Made by a program: the position numbers and the translations under genes. A stretch of 64,000 bases of DNA from DATBQN01 sp963755825 (lineage in GTDB: Bacteria; Acidobacteriota; Thermoanaerobaculia; Multivoradales; UBA5704), in contig CAVWLA010000002.1 of the NCBI GenBank assembly GCA_963755825.1, positions 77,289 through 141,288 on the forward strand, read 5' to 3'. Shown in pieces: positions 15,526 through 24,784 of the stretch. The notes beneath the pieces are model-generated. The model did no database searches. It had not been told where the DNA came from and saw nothing but the letters and a program-made list of their open reading frames with translations. Positions within the stretch are counted from its first letter, which is position 1. Every line of letters starts with the position of its first letter.

Positions 15526-16583
15526 GAGGTCGCCTCACGGGGCGGCGCCAGCGGCCCGCGACCTGCCGCTCCGGCTGTACCAGTCCCCGCGGAACTCGCC
15601 GCCTCGGCGCGCGCCGCTCCGGCGCGCACCCGGCGCGCCCGCCGCCAGCTCTCGAGCGTCAGCGTCAGGCTGGTCGCGAGGAGCGCCGCGCCGGTCGCCA
15701 CGTGCACGGTGTTCGGGACGACCGCCTTCTGGGTCAGGACGACGAGCGCGCCGAGGGTGATCTGCACCAGGACGAGGAGGCTCATGCCGAGCGCCGGCGC
15801 GGCGAGCGAGCGCTCGTGCCGCAGCCGCGAGGCGATCCACCCCGCCGTGCTGCCGACCGCCAGCAGCACGAGGAGCGCCCCCACCCGATGGGTGAAGTGG
15901 ATGGCGATCGGGAAGGTGAAGCGGGGCGGGATCAGGTGGCCGAAGGCGAGCGGGAAGGTGGGGATCGCGAGGCCGGCGCCGTTGTGGCGCATCACCGCGC
16001 CGGCGAGGATCTGCAGATAGATGAGCGCCGTCGTCGCGGTCGCCAGCCGGCGGGTGACCTCGATCGCGGGCTCCTGTTCCACCGCCGCAGCCGTTCTGTC
16101 CATCGCCGGCGGCGCGGTGAAGCGCCGCGAGGTGACGACGGCGAAGGTCGTCACCAGGCAGAGGAAGAGCTGCGCCAATCCGGCGTGGGCGATGGAGACC
16201 GCCGGCGGCAGGAAGAGGAGCACCGTGATGCCGCCGAGGATCGCCTGCGCGAGGACCGCGCCGACCGCCGAGTAGGCGATCCAGCGCGCCCAGCGGCGCG
16301 GCTCGGCGCGCCGCGCCCAGAGGGCCATGCCGATGGTGAGGAGCGCCACCGTGCCGGCGAACATGCGATGGCCGTGCTCGGCGCGCACGGTGTCGACCCG
16401 CCACCAGTGCGGCGGGCTGAGCGAGCCGTAGGAGAGCGGCCAGTCGGGCACCGAGAGCCCCGCTTCCTTGCTCTTGACCAGCGCGCCGGCGGCGATCAAG
16501 AGAACCACCAGGCAGGCGAGGGCCGTGGCGTAGCGGTGCAGGCCGAGCGGCAGGCCGGTCGAGTCGGAGGCGCGGTCAGGCAT
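15522..16583 (-). CDS. ctaA: Heme A synthase (CtaA/COX15)
   Basis: A 353-residue protein with eight membrane helices in two pseudo-repeats. Heme-ligand histidine regions are visible as EHGHRMFAGT and SIAHAGLAQLF in the first half, and HFTHRVGALL and NTVHVATGAALL in the second. The family motif GLSVPDWPLSYGS is present and its degenerate partner GLAIPTFPLAFG begins the second half. It hydroxylates the C8 methyl of heme O to give heme A. ATG 16583 is chosen; an upstream in-frame GTG at 16601 has a better GAGG site and would add six residues. The C-terminal 45 residues are Ala/Arg/Gly-rich and probably disordered. Confidence 0.93.
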   Translation of the reverse strand: MPDRASDSTGLPLGLHRYATALACLVVLLIAAGALVKSKEAGLSVPDWPLSYGSLSPPHWWRVDTVRAEHGHRMFAGTVALLTIGMALWARRAEPRRWARWIAYSAVGAVLAQAILGGITVLLFLPPAVSIAHAGLAQLFLCLVTTFAVVTSRRFTAPPAMDRTAAAVEQEPAIEVTRRLATATTALIYLQILAGAVMRHNGAGLAIPTFPLAFGHLIPPRFTFPIAIHFTHRVGALLVLLAVGSTAGWIASRLRHERSLAAPALGMSLLVLVQITLGALVVLTQKAVVPNTVHVATGAALLATSLTLTLESWRRARRVRAGAARAEAASSAGTGTAGAAGRGPLAPPREATS

Positions 16584-16723
16584 TCGGGAGGTGGGTGCCA
16601 CCCCTCGACGTGGGAGCGGCGGCCGGAAGTCTAGCGCGAAGGGCGGCGCGATGCACAGCGCCGCCCGCGGTCCTGCGCGCCCGCCGGTGCGGCTCCGCAG
16701 CGGCGGGTCGAGAGGCGGCGGAC

Positions 16724-17731
16724 CTACCCGGGCGGCAGGAGCTGGGCGAGAAACTCCTTGTCCTCCTCGAGCGGCTTGAGGTCGGGCGAGCTCGCCAGGG
16801 CATCGTGGAGGTCCTGCGCGAAGTGGGGATCGATCGCCTGCGCCTTGCGCAGGCTGGCGAGCGCTCCGGCCTTGTCGCCGCTCAGATACTGGAGGAAGCC
16901 CAGGGTCTCCTGGCTGTCGGAGTGCTCCGGCGCGTAGCGCACCGCCGTCCGCGCCGCGGCGAGGGCGCCCGGCAGGTCGCGCTTCTGCTCCAGGCGGTCG
17001 GCGGCGTCCTCGTAGAGGTAGGAGAGATTGAGGTCGAGCAGCCGCCGCAGCTCCGCCAGAGGCGCGGGGTTGTCGTCGACGTTGATGTAGATGTAGCGAT
17101 CGTTGTTGAGATTGCGGCCGCCCTGCCGGCGCACCACGAGCATCGAGGCCGATTGGTGGCCGCGCGCGTCGCCGCCGGCGTCGTCTCCGGCCTTGAGGGC
17201 GGCGTAGAGGCGCTCGGCGAGCTCGCCCGAGGTGCTCTCGAACGCCTTCCCCATCGCCTCCGGCACCTGCGGCCCGACGAGGATGTTCCCCTGCGCCGAC
17301 CAGGTCTTGCCGTGGCGATCGCCGGCCCAGCTCGGCGCCTTGGGTCCGGTGTAGGTGGCGACATTGCCGTGCGCGTCGACGATCGCCACCTGCCGGCCGT
17401 CTTTCCCTGGCAGCTTGTCGTCGGCGAGGAGCTTGGCGAGCACCTGCTGGGCGGTAAGCCCCTGGCGCAGCAGGTCGATCCCCTCCGGCCCGTAACCGAC
17501 GTTGACGTTCGCCTGCGTGGCGACCGCCCCCACCCCGGCGAGCGCCCAGGGCACCACCGCGCCGACCGAGAAGTAGCGTGAAGCCACGGCGATGCCGAGG
17601 TCGCCGTTCGGCGGGTCGATCGCGACGATCGAGAACGTCGAGACCGTGGGCGGCTGGAGCGCCGGCCGCCCGCCCGCCAAGGCGGCGGAGGTGGAGACGA
17701 GGAGGAGACCGAGTCCGACGGTGAGCTTCAT
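16724..17731 (-). CDS. DUF1028 family exported protein with C-terminal TPR-like helices
   Basis: A 335-residue protein with a signal peptide (to about ALAGG, residues 17-21). The following DUF1028 domain (about 30-230) begins with FSIVAIDPPNGDLGIAVASR and includes GVGAVATQANVNVGYGPEG. DUF1028 proteins have an Ntn-hydrolase-like fold of unknown function. The last 90 residues form tetratricopeptide-type helices (GALAAARTAVRYAPEHSDSQETLG). The gene lies between ctaA and a PNPOx-like gene on the same strand but with about 140 bases of separation, so it is probably a separate unit. No link to respiration is evident. Confidence 0.82.
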   Translation of the reverse strand: MKLTVGLGLLLVSTSAALAGGRPALQPPTVSTFSIVAIDPPNGDLGIAVASRYFSVGAVVPWALAGVGAVATQANVNVGYGPEGIDLLRQGLTAQQVLAKLLADDKLPGKDGRQVAIVDAHGNVATYTGPKAPSWAGDRHGKTWSAQGNILVGPQVPEAMGKAFESTSGELAERLYAALKAGDDAGGDARGHQSASMLVVRRQGGRNLNNDRYIYINVDDNPAPLAELRRLLDLNLSYLYEDAADRLEQKRDLPGALAAARTAVRYAPEHSDSQETLGFLQYLSGDKAGALASLRKAQAIDPHFAQDLHDALASSPDLKPLEEDKEFLAQLLPPG

Positions 17732-17813
17732 GGTTCACCTCGCGAGGCGGTGGAGCGGGTTGGGCGGCCAGAGGACTCTATCCTGGCCGAAACGCCAGTG
17801 GTTGCCCCTCAGC

Positions 17814-18764
17814 TCACTCCGCGGGCGGCGCCCAGGGCGAGCGCTCGCGGAGATCCCAACGCAGGGGCAGGGCACGCCGGCGCTCGACGACCGCCGCGAC
17901 GCGGAAGCGAACCGCCCGCTCGGCGCGCGGCCAGGCGGCGGCGAAGGCGGCGTCCCAGACGATCGTCGCCTCGCCGCTCAGCTGGAGGAGCGAGCCATCG
18001 GTGAAATCGATGAAGAGGAGGCCCGCGGCGGGGTGGGCGGCGAGGTTGCCCAGGGTGTTGAACATGCGGTTGCCGTGGTAGTCGGGGAAGGCGAGCGTCG
18101 CGGCATCGAGTACGCGCACGAAGCCCGGCAGGCCGCCGCGATGCGAGGCGTCGGCGCCGCGCTCGGGGTGGAGGCTGGCGATGAAGAGGGTGTCGGCCGT
18201 CTCCACCCAGCGCTCCTGATCGGCCGTCAGGGCCGTGCCGCGCGCGGCGGATGAGGATGAATGAGCGTCCGCCGCCACCTCGCGCCGTGCGTCCCGCGCG
18301 TGGATGTACTGCGGGCAGTTGCCGTAGATCTCCCGCGCCTCGATCTCGAAACCGGTTCCCTCGCCGGCGGAGAGAGCCCGCGTCAGGCCGTTGACCCGGA
18401 GGCGGCGGCGGGTGGCAAGGTCGATCGCCAGCATGCCGACCGCGGTGCCGTCCGCCGCGAGGACGACCGCCAAGGGGTCGTCGGGCGCCGGCGAGATGCC
18501 GATCCGCACGACGTCGTCGGCGACCGGGCGCAGAAAGCCCGCCGGTCCGGCGAGCGGCGACGCCCAGACCCGCCCGTCCTCGGCCGAAGCGCCGAGGATG
18601 GCGAGCTCGCGCTCGACGAGGAAACGCGCAGTCGATGGATTGAGCCGGCCGCCGACGATCGCCCCGACGCGCGCCGCGTCGTCCGCGAAGCCCGCCTGCG
18701 CCTGCACGGCGAGCTCGCCCTCATGGAAGGGGCCGTTGAGAGGCGAAGGATGACGCTCGTTCAT
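17814..18764 (-). CDS. Pyridoxamine 5'-phosphate oxidase-like flavin-binding protein
   Basis: A 316-residue protein with two split-barrel modules, as in the PNPOx-like family. The first half includes RVWASPLAGPAGFLRP. The second half has ETADTLFIASLHPERGADASHRGGLPGFVRV, FPDYHGNRMFNTLGNLAAHPAAGLLFIDF and LQLSGEA. Such proteins bind FMN or FAD and act on unidentified small oxidants. It is monocistronic by spacing. The gene upstream (higher coordinates) ends in a clear terminator, so this gene must have its own promoter in the roughly 70 bases between. Confidence 0.85.
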   Translation of the reverse strand: MNERHPSPLNGPFHEGELAVQAQAGFADDAARVGAIVGGRLNPSTARFLVERELAILGASAEDGRVWASPLAGPAGFLRPVADDVVRIGISPAPDDPLAVVLAADGTAVGMLAIDLATRRRLRVNGLTRALSAGEGTGFEIEAREIYGNCPQYIHARDARREVAADAHSSSSAARGTALTADQERWVETADTLFIASLHPERGADASHRGGLPGFVRVLDAATLAFPDYHGNRMFNTLGNLAAHPAAGLLFIDFTDGSLLQLSGEATIVWDAAFAAAWPRAERAVRFRVAAVVERRRALPLRWDLRERSPWAPPAE

Positions 18765-18835
18765 GGTCGGTTCAAAGGATCAAAGGAGTGCTTCGCTCTC
18801 ACAACCGCGCGCGACCTCTTCGCAATCCCAAATCC

Positions 18836-18878
18836 CAAAAACGAAAAGCCCCTCGTGGCCAGAGGGCCGGCGAGGGGC
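18836..18878 (-). terminator. Rho-independent terminator of the cupredoxin lipoprotein gene
   Basis: Read on the minus strand, GCCCCTCG pairs with CGAGGGGC (18848-18855 and 18871-18878), with an inner GGCC stem. It is followed by TTTTCGTTTTT. This is the best canonical terminator in the window and ends the gene at 18915-19697. Confidence 0.9.
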
Positions 18879-18914
18879 TCGAGTGCCGTGCGGCCGCCGA
18901 GGCGGCCGGGCGAA

Positions 18915-19697
18915 TTACTTCGCCTTGAAGTCGAAGTTCGCGGTCACCGTGCCGTTCGGCGCCACGGTGACGTCCTGGTCGGAGGTGCCGAGCGTCTCGT
19001 GCCAGGCCTCGAGCGTGTACTTGCCCGGGGGGAGCTTGGGGATGGTGTAGGAGCCGTCTTCCTTGGTCACCGCGAAGTACGGGTTGTCGACGACGCCCAT
19101 GTAGGCCGACATCCAGGGGTGGACGTCGCACTTGAAATGGACCATGACCTCGGGCTTGGTGAAGGTCTTCTCGAACTGCATGCCCTTGAACGGCTGCCCC
19201 TGGTTGAACTCGGCGTTCTTGGTGGGCAGCGCGTGGATGTTGTGCAGGGTGGAATCGTTGTTCTTGATCACCAGCGTCTGGCCGACCTGGATGCCCTGGA
19301 TGCGCGGGTGGTAGAGGCAGCCCTCCTGGTCGATCTCGGCCTTGGCCGTCGGCACCGGGAAGCTCTGGCCCTCGAGGCCGGTCTTCACGTAGACGAAGAC
19401 GTTGGCGAGCTTGCCATCCTTGACCACCAGCTTGCCGGTGGTGACCGGCTCCTTGTGCAGGCCGGCGCAGATCGGGTCGGCGTTCATCGCGATCGGGGTG
19501 TCCGTGCTGGTTCCAGCGAAGGTGGCGGTGCCGCTGACGGTGCCGCCGTTCGCGGTGTCGACCGCCTTGGTCGGAGCCGCCGGCGTGCTGCCGCTCGGGC
19601 TCGCTTCGCCGGTCGTCGACGCGGCTTCCTGCTTGCCGCCGCAGGCGACCGCCAGCGAGGCGAGCGTGACGAGCACCAATAGTTTGTACCTGTTCAT
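18915..19697 (-). CDS. Cupredoxin-domain lipoprotein with carboxypeptidase-regulatory-like tail
   Basis: A 260-residue lipoprotein with lipobox LAVAC (Cys19) and a Ser/Thr/Ala linker to about residue 50. A cupredoxin-like domain follows whose probable copper ligands are a His in TLHNIHA (152 or 155), C190, H193 and M196 (KCDVHPWM). Residues about 205-258 form a carboxypeptidase-regulatory-like beta domain. It should be a membrane-tethered periplasmic type 1 copper protein. It lies directly upstream in sequence of the bc-complex genes but is separately terminated. I infer it could shuttle electrons between a quinol oxidoreductase and one of the oxidases. Similar genes are sometimes annotated as methylamine utilisation proteins. 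Confidence 0.82.
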   Translation of the reverse strand: MNRYKLLVLVTLASLAVACGGKQEAASTTGEASPSGSTPAAPTKAVDTANGGTVSGTATFAGTSTDTPIAMNADPICAGLHKEPVTTGKLVVKDGKLANVFVYVKTGLEGQSFPVPTAKAEIDQEGCLYHPRIQGIQVGQTLVIKNNDSTLHNIHALPTKNAEFNQGQPFKGMQFEKTFTKPEVMVHFKCDVHPWMSAYMGVVDNPYFAVTKEDGSYTIPKLPPGKYTLEAWHETLGTSDQDVTVAPNGTVTANFDFKAK

Positions 19698-19832
19698 ACG
19701 ATTGAAACCTCCTCGGGTTGTTGGAAAGGACTTTCGGACGATCGGGGAAAGAGAACCGCCGAATGCGGCATTATGTCACACACCGCATTCGGCTTCTGGA
19801 TCGAGCGCTCTGGCTGCCGACCGACGGCTCTT

Positions 19833-22800
19833 CTATCGGCCCCCGGCGCGGCTGGCGCCGACCGCTCCCGGCGCCGGCGGTATCGGAGAGATCGGCTTGA
19901 TGGAGGCGCCGCCGGCGAGGCTCCAGATGTGGTCGCGGAGAGCCGACGTCACCTTGTCGACGTCCGCGAGATACGCCTTGAGCTCCGCCTCGTCCTTGAA
20001 ATATTTCATCATCTGCGCCTTCTGCGCTGCGTAGGCCGGCGAGTCGATGGCTCCCGCCACCGGCGACTCGTACTTGCCCGGCGAGGTCTCGGGGAAGTTC
20101 GACGGCATGCGGGTGCCGGGCACCCACTTCTGCGGGTCCTTGACCCACGACGGCACCCAGTCGTAGCGCAGGCGGTCGTGGGCGAGGAGGAGCGACGGCG
20201 CGAGATCCGGCGACATGCCGGTCGCCTTCGCGGCCTCGGCCCCGGCCGGGTGGCACTTGGCGCATTGGAAGAGGTTGAAGACGACGCCGCCGACCGCCAG
20301 GTCGCGCGGATCGGCGCCGGGGAACGGCGAGATGAACGGCTGCCGCGCCTCGCGCGAGGTGAAGTACGCGATGATCGTGTTCTCCTGCTCGTCGGTGAAG
20401 CCGAAGGTGGGCATGCGGGCGTTCAGCCACGGCCGCATCTTCACCCGGCTGGGATCGTGGAGATAGGAGAACAGCCAGTCCGCCTGCACGCGGGCGCCCT
20501 CGGCGGCGAGGTTCGGCGGCAGCAGGGTGGGATCCTGGATGACCTGCTTGATGGCGTGGCCGCGCCCTTCGATCAGGTGGCAGCCCTGGCAGTTGTAGCG
20601 CTGGATGAGGTTGCGCCCGTCGGCGAGCGAGGCGGTCTTAGCGTCGTTGCCCGCCCGCTTGGAGAGGACGACCGACTCCTTGGTGAATCCCATCACGTTG
20701 GTGAGCACCGCCTCGGCTTCGCGATCGGACATGCCGAAGTTCGGCATCTTGAGGAGGTCGTTGTAGTCCTTCGACGGCTCCTTGCCGTGATCGAAGATGC
20801 GCGGCCGCTTGAGCTTGGTGAAGACCCAGCCGTGCCTCGTCTCGGGGATCGCGATGTGGCCGAAGTCGAGCTGATGGAGCGGCTTCGAGCCCTCGGTCGT
20901 CAGCTCGGTGCCGATCGGCTTGACGTTGTCGAAGCCGGGGATGGTGTGGCAGCTGTAGCAGCCGTACTTGGTGATCGTCTGCTGGCCGAGGTAGACGTTG
21001 CGCTCGGCCTCGCTCATCTTGCCGAGGTCCGCCTGGCTGCGCTCGATCGTCTCGTTGTTCTGCAGATAGCCGATCGCCAGCTCGTCGCGGAGCTTGGGGT
21101 CGACCGGCGGCAGCGGCTGGTTCTCGTACTGCGGATCGCGGTCGGCCAGGAGGTAGGCCGCGAGATCCGCCGCCTCGCCGTCGGTGAGGCGGAGCGACGG
21201 CATCGCCGTCTCCGGGAAATACTGCTTCGGGTTCTTCAGCCAGGCGTAGAGCCAGCCGGACGAGACCTTGCTGCCGGTGCGCACCAGGTTCGGCCCGTGC
21301 AGCCGCTTGATCAGCGGATAGAAGTCGTCGCGCTTGGCGTTCCGATCCTTGATGTGGCAGCCGGCGCAGCCGATGCTCTCGAAGAGCTTCTCGCCGGACT
21401 GCGCGTTGCCCGCCGGCGCCGGCTGGTAGGCCGGGTGCTCGGACTTCGCCCACAGGTAGGAGACGATCGCCGTGATCTCGGTCTGCTGCCGGCGGCGGTT
21501 GACGTCTCCCTTGATGTTCTCCTGGAAGAAGAAGTGCGGCATGAAGGTCGTCGGATGGAAGCTCCGCGGCGCCGCGATCCACGAGTAGGCCCAGCCGGGG
21601 TTGGTCTTGGCGGCGATGCGCGTCAAGTCCGGGCCGGGCTTGCGCACGTCGCGGAACGCCGGGTAGTCGACGACGTGGCAGCTGGCGCAGCCCATGTGGA
21701 CGATGAGGTCCTGGCCCGCCTCCTGCGTCTCGGCGCCGCCCGTCCAGACGTCGGCGGCATGGCAGGTGACGCAGCCGGCCTGGCTCATCTTGGCGGGGAG
21801 GATGGGGTTCTCGAGATAGGGCTGGTGCTCCCAGCCGAGGCGCTTCTGCCAGTCCCGCTGCTGCGCCGCCGACTCCGGGCTGTGGCCGGCGCGCGAGAAG
21901 TCGGTGGCGCGGTCGAGGCCGCCGTGGCAGGAGGTGCAGCCGAACTTGTTGAACGGGTGCGGCGAGCCGTCGCCGACGTAGGCGGCGAGGTTCGGGTGGG
22001 TGCGGAAGGGCTCCTTCCACTCCGGCCCGTCGAAACCCGGACGGTTGGCGGCGACGTGGCAGGTCATGCAGCGGTCGACGCGGTTCAGGTCGGTGAAGTA
22101 GACGTTGCGATAGAGGCCGGGGAGGACCACCTGCTGGATATGGAGGCTGGGCTGGATGAAGTCCATCAGCGGCGCGTTCAAGACGAAGTAGTCGACCCCC
22201 TTGCCGAGCAGGGAGGCGCGCTTCTCGACGTCGTCGGCCCCCTTGTCCAAGGCATCGATCTTCTTCTGCGCCTCGGTGATCTGCTGCTTCTTCGCCGCCA
22301 GCTGCGCGGCCACCGCGTCGCGCTGGTCGGTGAACTCCTCGCGCCGCTTCTTGGCGTCGGCGAGCGCCTGCTTGCGGCGCTCGACGTCCTTCCCGTGGTC
22401 GCCGATGGCGGAGCCGCCGCGCTGCATCGCCCGGTCGTACTCGAAGCGGCTGGCGTCGAGCTCGCCCTTGGCCTTCTTCCACGCCGAGTCGGCGCTGTAG
22501 ATCTTGGCGTTGAGCTGGTCGATCTTCGCCTCGAGGTCGGCGGCTCCCGACTTGTGCTGCGCCAGCTCGGCCTGCGCGGTCGAGATGTCCTTGCGGAGCT
22601 GCGCCACCTGCTGCTGGTCGATCTTCTGGCGCTCCGCCTCCTCGTCCTTCATGAGCTTCTGGTGCTCGAGGCTGCGGAACTCCGCCTGATAGCGCTTCCA
22701 CGGCTGCGCGTAGTCGGCGAAGACCATCCACAGGGTCACCGCCAGGAGCCCGAGCGAGCTCAGGGCGAAGACCATGTTCATACGCCCGAAGTCGTAGTGC

Positions 22801-22871
22801 CGGTCGGGGCGCTTCTCCGGCGGAGCCTTGGGAGGCGTCGGTGCGGCGGGTGGAGCGGCGGCAGGGCTCAT
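19833..22871 (-). CDS. Eight-heme cytochrome c with membrane anchor and coiled-coil stalk (bc complex)
   Basis: A 1012-residue protein. Residues 30-53 form one membrane helix and about 60-225 a highly charged coiled coil. Then come eight CxxCH heme sites at about 268, 312, 367, 395, 502, 638, 761 and 870. The short cytoplasmic N-terminus is Pro/Ala-rich. The start overlaps the stop of the cytochrome b C-terminal gene by 4 bases, so it is part of the bc-type complex, in the place normally held by cytochrome c1 or f. Several modules look like repeated monoheme domains (KLFESIGCAGCH, LIQRYNCQGCH, NLFQCAKCH). Eight hemes and a stalk of this length are unusual and would form an extended periplasmic wire. 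Confidence 0.88.
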   Translation of the reverse strand: MSPAAAPPAAPTPPKAPPEKRPDRHYDFGRMNMVFALSSLGLLAVTLWMVFADYAQPWKRYQAEFRSLEHQKLMKDEEAERQKIDQQQVAQLRKDISTAQAELAQHKSGAADLEAKIDQLNAKIYSADSAWKKAKGELDASRFEYDRAMQRGGSAIGDHGKDVERRKQALADAKKRREEFTDQRDAVAAQLAAKKQQITEAQKKIDALDKGADDVEKRASLLGKGVDYFVLNAPLMDFIQPSLHIQQVVLPGLYRNVYFTDLNRVDRCMTCHVAANRPGFDGPEWKEPFRTHPNLAAYVGDGSPHPFNKFGCTSCHGGLDRATDFSRAGHSPESAAQQRDWQKRLGWEHQPYLENPILPAKMSQAGCVTCHAADVWTGGAETQEAGQDLIVHMGCASCHVVDYPAFRDVRKPGPDLTRIAAKTNPGWAYSWIAAPRSFHPTTFMPHFFFQENIKGDVNRRRQQTEITAIVSYLWAKSEHPAYQPAPAGNAQSGEKLFESIGCAGCHIKDRNAKRDDFYPLIKRLHGPNLVRTGSKVSSGWLYAWLKNPKQYFPETAMPSLRLTDGEAADLAAYLLADRDPQYENQPLPPVDPKLRDELAIGYLQNNETIERSQADLGKMSEAERNVYLGQQTITKYGCYSCHTIPGFDNVKPIGTELTTEGSKPLHQLDFGHIAIPETRHGWVFTKLKRPRIFDHGKEPSKDYNDLLKMPNFGMSDREAEAVLTNVMGFTKESVVLSKRAGNDAKTASLADGRNLIQRYNCQGCHLIEGRGHAIKQVIQDPTLLPPNLAAEGARVQADWLFSYLHDPSRVKMRPWLNARMPTFGFTDEQENTIIAYFTSREARQPFISPFPGADPRDLAVGGVVFNLFQCAKCHPAGAEAAKATGMSPDLAPSLLLAHDRLRYDWVPSWVKDPQKWVPGTRMPSNFPETSPGKYESPVAGAIDSPAYAAQKAQMMKYFKDEAELKAYLADVDKVTSALRDHIWSLAGGASIKPISPIPPAPGAVGASRAGGR

Positions 22872-23950
22872 ATGTTGAAGAAGTACTCCTGGACGTGAAC
22901 GAAGTACTTAAGGTTGAAGATCCACCGGCAGTACATCTTGATGGGCAGGAGCATCATCACCAGGAAGAGGGCGATGCCGACGTAGAAGCGCGGCGCCCCC
23001 ATCTTCTCGTAGTACGGGCGCAGCCGTTTCCAGCGCGCCAGGATCATCGGCAGGACGAAGAAGTAGGCGGCGATGATGAGGATGCCGGGCAGCTCGCGCA
23101 GGAACCAGCTGTGCGGCAGGCCGATCCCCAGCGCCTTGATCCAGAAATACTCCGAGAGGTCGACGTTGGTCAGCGGATCGACCTTGGTGATGTCCCAGAA
23201 CTCGTAGGGGCCGAAGAAGTTCCAGTTCGGCCCGCGGAGGAAGGTGCCGATGACGATCATCTGGCTCCACAGGATGAGCCAGCCGAAGAGGAAGATCGAG
23301 ATCTCGACCTTGCGCTCGCGGAAGGTGAAGTAGCCGTTCCCCTTGGGGTTGGTGTCGATGTAGGGGATCGCCATCAGGCCGACGATGATGAGCCCGGGGA
23401 GCAGCACGCCGGCGAGCCAGGGATCGAAGTAGACCAGCATCTCCTGCAGGCCGAGGAAGTACCACGGCGCCTTCGACGGGTTGGGGGCGAGGGCGGGGTT
23501 CGCCGGGTCCTCGAGCGGCGCCTTGAGGAGGATCGACCAGACGACGAGGACGACCGTCAGCACCACCATGCAGATGAATTCGGAGAAGACGAGATCCGGC
23601 CAGGTGAAGATGCGGTCCTCGACCTCGGTCTGCTCGAAGGTCGGCTCGCCGCGCTCCTTGGCGGCGTCGTTGGCGACCGCCTTCGACATCGCCAGCCAGA
23701 CGAAGAAGCCGGCGAGGAAGACCATCATCACGATCGGCACGTTGTCCGGCTTCGAGACGATCTTGAAGAAGTTGGCGTCGAACAGCGAGAGCACGAAAAA
23801 CGCCGTGCCGCCGAGGAGGAGCGAGAGGCCGCCGCGCTTGGTCCACAGCTTCTTCGACCGCATCATCAGCCAGAAGCCGAGGATGGCGATCGAGAACGAC
23901 CAGTACGGATACGCCAGTGCGTTGATGAACCGCTTGACCAGATCCACCAT
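22868..23950 (-). CDS. Cytochrome bc complex, cytochrome b C-terminal (subunit IV-like) protein
   Basis: A 360-residue membrane protein with about nine helices. The segment SKAPWYFLGLQEMLVYFDPW (about 155-174) corresponds to the quinol-site loop of cytochrome b C-terminal domains or b6f subunit IV, with PWYF in place of PEWYF. LAGVLLPGLIIVGLMAIPYID follows. It is longer than a plastid-type subunit IV, with an extra N-terminal two-helix region and an extra C-terminal helix. It pairs with the separate cytochrome b6-like gene at 23974-24753, so the b subunit is split as in b6f and menaquinol-oxidising complexes. It overlaps the octaheme cytochrome gene. Confidence 0.88.
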   Translation of the reverse strand: MVDLVKRFINALAYPYWSFSIAILGFWLMMRSKKLWTKRGGLSLLLGGTAFFVLSLFDANFFKIVSKPDNVPIVMMVFLAGFFVWLAMSKAVANDAAKERGEPTFEQTEVEDRIFTWPDLVFSEFICMVVLTVVLVVWSILLKAPLEDPANPALAPNPSKAPWYFLGLQEMLVYFDPWLAGVLLPGLIIVGLMAIPYIDTNPKGNGYFTFRERKVEISIFLFGWLILWSQMIVIGTFLRGPNWNFFGPYEFWDITKVDPLTNVDLSEYFWIKALGIGLPHSWFLRELPGILIIAAYFFVLPMILARWKRLRPYYEKMGAPRFYVGIALFLVMMLLPIKMYCRWIFNLKYFVHVQEYFFNI

Positions 23951-23973
23951 CGTGGTTCTTCCTCAGCCGGCCC

Positions 23974-24753
23974 TTAGACCGGGCCCGAGATGCCGCCGTC
24001 CTTGCGGACGCGCCAGAAGTGGACCGCGATCAGGAACGCCGCGGCGAGCGGGATGCCGACGCAGTGGAGAACGTAGAAGCGGATCAGGGTGGCGCCGCCG
24101 ATGGTTCGTCCGCCGATGAGCGCGAAGCGCGCGTCGCTCCCGGCGTGAATCAATCGTTGCCCTCCCAGTTTCAGGAAGGCGGCACCCGGTCCCTCGTTGC
24201 CCAGCATGGGAGTCGCGCGGGCCATGTTCGAGCCGACGGTGATCGCCCAGATGGCGAGCTGGTCCCAGGGCAACAGATAGCCGGTGAAGGAGAGCAGCAG
24301 CGTCAGCACGAGGAGGATGACGCCGACGTTCCAGTTGAACTCGCGGGGCGGCTTGTAGGAGCCGGTCATGAAGACGCGGAACATGTGGAGCCACACCGCG
24401 ATGACCATGGCGTGGGCGCCCCAGCGGTGGAGCTCGCGCATGATGCCGAAGGCAGCCGCCTCGCGCAGGTCGATGATGTCGACGAAGGCGTACTCGACGG
24501 TCGGCCGGTAGTAGAACATCAGCAGCAGGCCGGTGATCGTCTCGACGAGGAAGAGAAAGAAGGCGGTGCCGCCCATGCACCAGGTGTAGCTCATGCGGAT
24601 CCCCGACTTCTTCACCTTGATGGGGTGGAGGTGGAGGACCACGTTGCCCAGCATGGCGAGCGCACGCTTGCGGTTGTCCGTCGGGATGCCGACCCGGAAG
24701 ATCGATTTCCAGACCTGTGACTTGGTGACCGATTTGCTCAGTTTGTCGAACAT
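23974..24753 (-). CDS. Cytochrome b6-like subunit of a bc complex
   Basis: A 259-residue four-helix cytochrome b. Heme ligands are H109 and H123 in helix B (ELHRWGAHAM, WLHMF) and H230 and H245 in helix D (YVLHC, AVHFWRVRKDG). The spacing of 14 and 15 residues is that of cytochrome b6 rather than mitochondrial-type b. The cysteine near the cytoplasmic side that binds an extra heme in b6f and Firmicutes complexes was not assigned; C59 lies nearby in SYTWCMGG and is a candidate. It oxidises quinol in the inner membrane. Order in the operon is Rieske, b6, b C-terminal part, octaheme cytochrome. Confidence 0.93.
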   Translation of the reverse strand: MFDKLSKSVTKSQVWKSIFRVGIPTDNRKRALAMLGNVVLHLHPIKVKKSGIRMSYTWCMGGTAFFLFLVETITGLLLMFYYRPTVEYAFVDIIDLREAAAFGIMRELHRWGAHAMVIAVWLHMFRVFMTGSYKPPREFNWNVGVILLVLTLLLSFTGYLLPWDQLAIWAITVGSNMARATPMLGNEGPGAAFLKLGGQRLIHAGSDARFALIGGRTIGGATLIRFYVLHCVGIPLAAAFLIAVHFWRVRKDGGISGPV

Positions 24754-24784
24754 GAGCCCTCGAGAGAATTAGGTCGAATCGGGA

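Noticed and set aside
13616..15538. 640-residue frame joining the ABC ATPase to upstream sequence
   Set aside because: The upstream part overlaps ctaB in another frame; the ATPase has a proper start at 14605 just after the ctaB stop.
19773..22898. 1041-residue plus-strand frame opposite the octaheme cytochrome
   Set aside because: It is an exact shadow of a gene with eight clear heme motifs on the other strand and has no recognisable domain.
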